NCBI GenBank assembly: GCA_964437445.1
Contig: CAYTGR010000074.1
Coordinates: 1 to 16,541, forward strand
Length of the DNA stretch: 16,541 bases
Source: CAYTGR01 sp964437445
GTDB taxonomy: Bacteria; Chloroflexota; Anaerolineae; B4-G1; SLSP01
Reading direction: 5' to 3'
Shown one piece after another: positions 14,842 to 16,541 of the stretch (positions are counted from its first letter, which is position 1; each line of letters opens with the position of its first letter). Position numbers and translations under genes: made by a program. Under the pieces are notes generated by a model. That model did not search any database and was not told where the DNA came from. It saw only the letters and a list, made by a program, of their open reading frames with translations.

Positions 14842-15117
14842 CTATTTTTTCTTACGAGTCCCCATATTCATTTTTTGTAAATAGGAGGTCCACCAAATGG
14901 AAAAAGCAAAAAAAGTTGCTGTTATTACTCCTCCTGCTATGGAAAACAAGAAATCATTTTGCCCTAACAGCGAGCAGTACGTCGACCCCGCGATAGCCGC
15001 AAATATGATAGACAGAAAATAGATTCGCCTATTAGAAAAACGTATGCTTCCTAAAAACCAACAAATGCACGCTAAGAGCCCAGAAACAAGAGAAGTTAAA
15101 CCTATCAATGTTTTCAT
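14842..15117 (-). CDS. Putative immunity protein A: small three-TM membrane protein
   Basis: The 91-aa protein has three hydrophobic segments (about 4-23, 32-50 and 57-78) and a basic tail ending TRKKK. It starts 11 nt after the Rhs-A stop codon, and its AGGA Shine-Dalgarno overlaps that stop (TAGGATATCTTTGTATG), so the two are translationally coupled. Small multi-pass membrane proteins are a common type of immunity protein against membrane-active colicins and contact-dependent toxins. The gene is AT-rich compared with the RHS cores. The family is not recognised; the immunity role is inferred from position and type. Confidence 0.7.
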   Translation of the reverse strand: MKTLIGLTSLVSGLLACICWFLGSIRFSNRRIYFLSIIFAAIAGSTYCSLLGQNDFLFSIAGGVITATFFAFSIWWTSYLQKMNMGTRKKK

Positions 15118-15128
15118 ACAAAGATATC

Positions 15129-16541
15129 CTATTGCTTTGATTCGCCGAGCACTACAATGGTGTTCCCCACCTTTATTGCATGCGACCCGGTCAAATGGTA
15201 GAGGGACATCGTTTCACCAGTGGCCTGCGCAATGGAAGACGACCCCCACCCATATATAAAGCCCAAAAAGTCCATTGCGCAATCAAGTGTGGCAGATGGC
15301 GAGACCATCCCAATTCCTGTTTCTGTGGTCGAGAAAAATGAGGCAGCACCCACTACAATGACGCGGTTATCTCCCAATTGAAATCCGTAAGAATTACCAG
15401 CGAAATAATCGGATGCTAGGGTACTGCCAGTAGAGGCAGAGCTAAGTATAGTGTCTATTCTATCCATCCCTGATTTACGATAGAAGGTATTACCTGCCAA
15501 CAATCCGGCTGTTCCCCCCATTGGAATCCCAAACCAGTCCAAAATAGGTACCAGCGGGTTACCGTCGGCAAGTGTGCCAGCCCCTGTCCCCAAAATAGCC
15601 ATACCTAACTCTGCACCCATACCTAATCCACTTGTTCCCATGGCAAGCGTTTCTAGAGTAGCTGCTATGATGCCACTTGTATTTGCTACTAACTGATTTA
15701 CAACTTGTTTTTCATACCCCTGTTCTACAAGATACAAAGCTACTTGTTTCACATCCGGAGATATCCGTAAGGGCTCTCGTAGTAAGTACTGGGGATGTTC
15801 ATTATAGACCTCATGTGTATGAACTAATGCATCCATATCGGGGTCATAATACCAGTGCCCGCTAGGGTCTATATACTTGACTGGGCTATTCAGGGCATAT
15901 GTGTACCGATTGAGACTCTGCGGCCTCCCCGCCTCCGGGACGAGCGTATCCGCCTGGGCGAACCGCCCCACGGCGGGATCATAGAGCCGGGCCTGGTAGT
16001 CGTAGAAGCCCACCCCCGTCTCGCGCTGACCGGTGTAGCGGTAGGGCGTGGGCAGGCGACCGGTCTCGCCGCGCGGCAGGCCGTAGGGCGTGTACCGCAG
16101 GCTGCTCACCACCGTCCCGGTCAGCCCCGTCACCAGGGAGGCGCTGCCCAGGGCGTCGCCATGCAGGAAGTATACCCCTATCCCGTCGCTGCGCTGCTCC
16201 CGCAGGGCGCTCCGCTGGCCGTGGACAAAGTAGTAGGTGCGGGTGATCCGGCCCGTGGGGGAGAGCGTGATCTCCACCGCGCCCAGGAAGACGGTGGTGA
16301 CGGGCGTCGTGGCGCCCACTTGCTGCGCTTCCCACACTTTCGCGCCGTCGCCGTCGTAGGCGTACCCGGTCACGGTCAGCCCCTGGGTGATGCGCACCAC
16401 CCGGTTCTCCGCGTTGTAAGCCAGGGTGGTGGTCACGCCCGCCACGGTGCGGGTGAGCAGGTTCCCGTTGGCATCGTAGGTGGCGTGGAAGCCGCGATTT
16501 TTATTTTGTTGAAAACTAATTTTTAAATTACAGAAAACTAC
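15129..16541 (-). CDS. Rhs-A: RHS/YD-repeat protein fragment with unrecognised hydrophobic toxin domain, open at window edge
   Basis: The frame is open from the right edge to TAG 15131-15129, 470 codons. YD repeats (HATYDANGNLLTRTVAGV, AYNAENRVVRIT, YAYDGDGAKVWEA) precede a core (DALGSASLVTGLTG, FYDYQARLYDPAVGRFAQAD) that ends at KYIDPSG (Asp at 15869-15867). This core is a different subfamily from Rhs-B/C/D. The ~243-residue C-terminus is unrecognised and rich in Gly/Ala and hydrophobic stretches (GIIAATLETLAMGTSGLGMG, AELGMAILGTGAGTLADG). Such a composition would suit a membrane-inserting toxin, which agrees with the three-TM protein encoded next. The first 15 codons at the edge (VVFCNLKISFQQNKN) are AT-rich and not YD-like, so the real RHS part starts at a junction near 16499. 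A GTG at 16445 is the first in-frame start but has no RBS. Probably another displaced cassette. Confidence 0.8.
   Translation of the reverse strand, partial: VVFCNLKISFQQNKNRGFHATYDANGNLLTRTVAGVTTTLAYNAENRVVRITQGLTVTGYAYDGDGAKVWEAQQVGATTPVTTVFLGAVEITLSPTGRITRTYYFVHGQRSALREQRSDGIGVYFLHGDALGSASLVTGLTGTVVSSLRYTPYGLPRGETGRLPTPYRYTGQRETGVGFYDYQARLYDPAVGRFAQADTLVPEAGRPQSLNRYTYALNSPVKYIDPSGHWYYDPDMDALVHTHEVYNEHPQYLLREPLRISPDVKQVALYLVEQGYEKQVVNQLVANTSGIIAATLETLAMGTSGLGMGAELGMAILGTGAGTLADGNPLVPILDWFGIPMGGTAGLLAGNTFYRKSGMDRIDTILSSASTGSTLASDYFAGNSYGFQLGDNRVIVVGAASFFSTTETGIGMVSPSATLDCAMDFLGFIYGWGSSSIAQATGETMSLYHLTGSHAIKVGNTIVVLGESKQ

Overview
The window looks like chromosomal DNA from a Chloroflexota bacterium, probably Anaerolineae-like. 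This is inferred from the Pro/Thr-rich linkers behind the lipoprotein signal peptides, the MalE-X25 style binding protein, the absence of a linked ABC ATPase and the RHS style. It is not proven. It divides into two convergent blocks.

Block 1 (1-9179) is a beta-1,4-galactan (type I arabinogalactan) utilisation locus. A LacI-family regulator (minus strand, cut by the left edge) is divergent from a plus-strand operon. The operon encodes a sugar-binding lipoprotein, two MalF/MalG-type permeases, a secreted GH53 endo-beta-1,4-galactanase and a cytoplasmic GH42 beta-galactosidase. The content matches Bacillus subtilis ganSPQAB with the last two genes swapped. The divergent intergenic region holds a near-consensus sigma-70-type promoter (1035-1063), a LacI-type palindrome on its likely start site (1068-1083), and a second, weaker palindrome over the -10 of the regulator (935-950). 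Predicted flow: GH53 cuts galactan outside the cell, the ABC importer takes up galacto-oligosaccharides, GH42 releases galactose, and the LacI protein senses a product. No ATPase is encoded here, so a shared MsmX/UgpC-like ATPase elsewhere is expected. The binding protein carries a C-terminal X25 module of the kind found in pullulanases, which is unusual in a galactan locus.

Block 2 (9202-16541, all minus strand) is a tandem array of RHS/YD-repeat polymorphic toxin cassettes. Read 5'->3' (right to left) it runs: Rhs-A core + toxin A, immunity A (3-TM protein), a coding scrap, Rhs-B core + toxin B (Amidase_6-like papain-fold amidase), immunity B (membrane-anchored beta-propeller), Rhs-C core + toxin C (unrecognised), immunity C (lipoprotein with two SH3-like repeats), and Rhs-D (a 150-bp core remnant) ending next to the GH42 stop codon. 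Each putative immunity gene starts 11-24 nt after its toxin. Rhs-B, -C and -D share a GC-rich, nearly identical core, and the toxin and immunity parts between the cores are more AT-rich and unrelated to each other. Immunity B and C are each followed within a few bases by the core of the next cassette. This is the pattern of repeated C-terminal (CT)/immunity displacement by recombination in the core. All three putative immunity proteins are membrane or extracytoplasmic proteins, so all three toxins probably act on the cell envelope.

The most notable parts are this cassette array with its two unrecognised toxin/immunity pairs, and the MalE-X25 fusion in the galactan operon.
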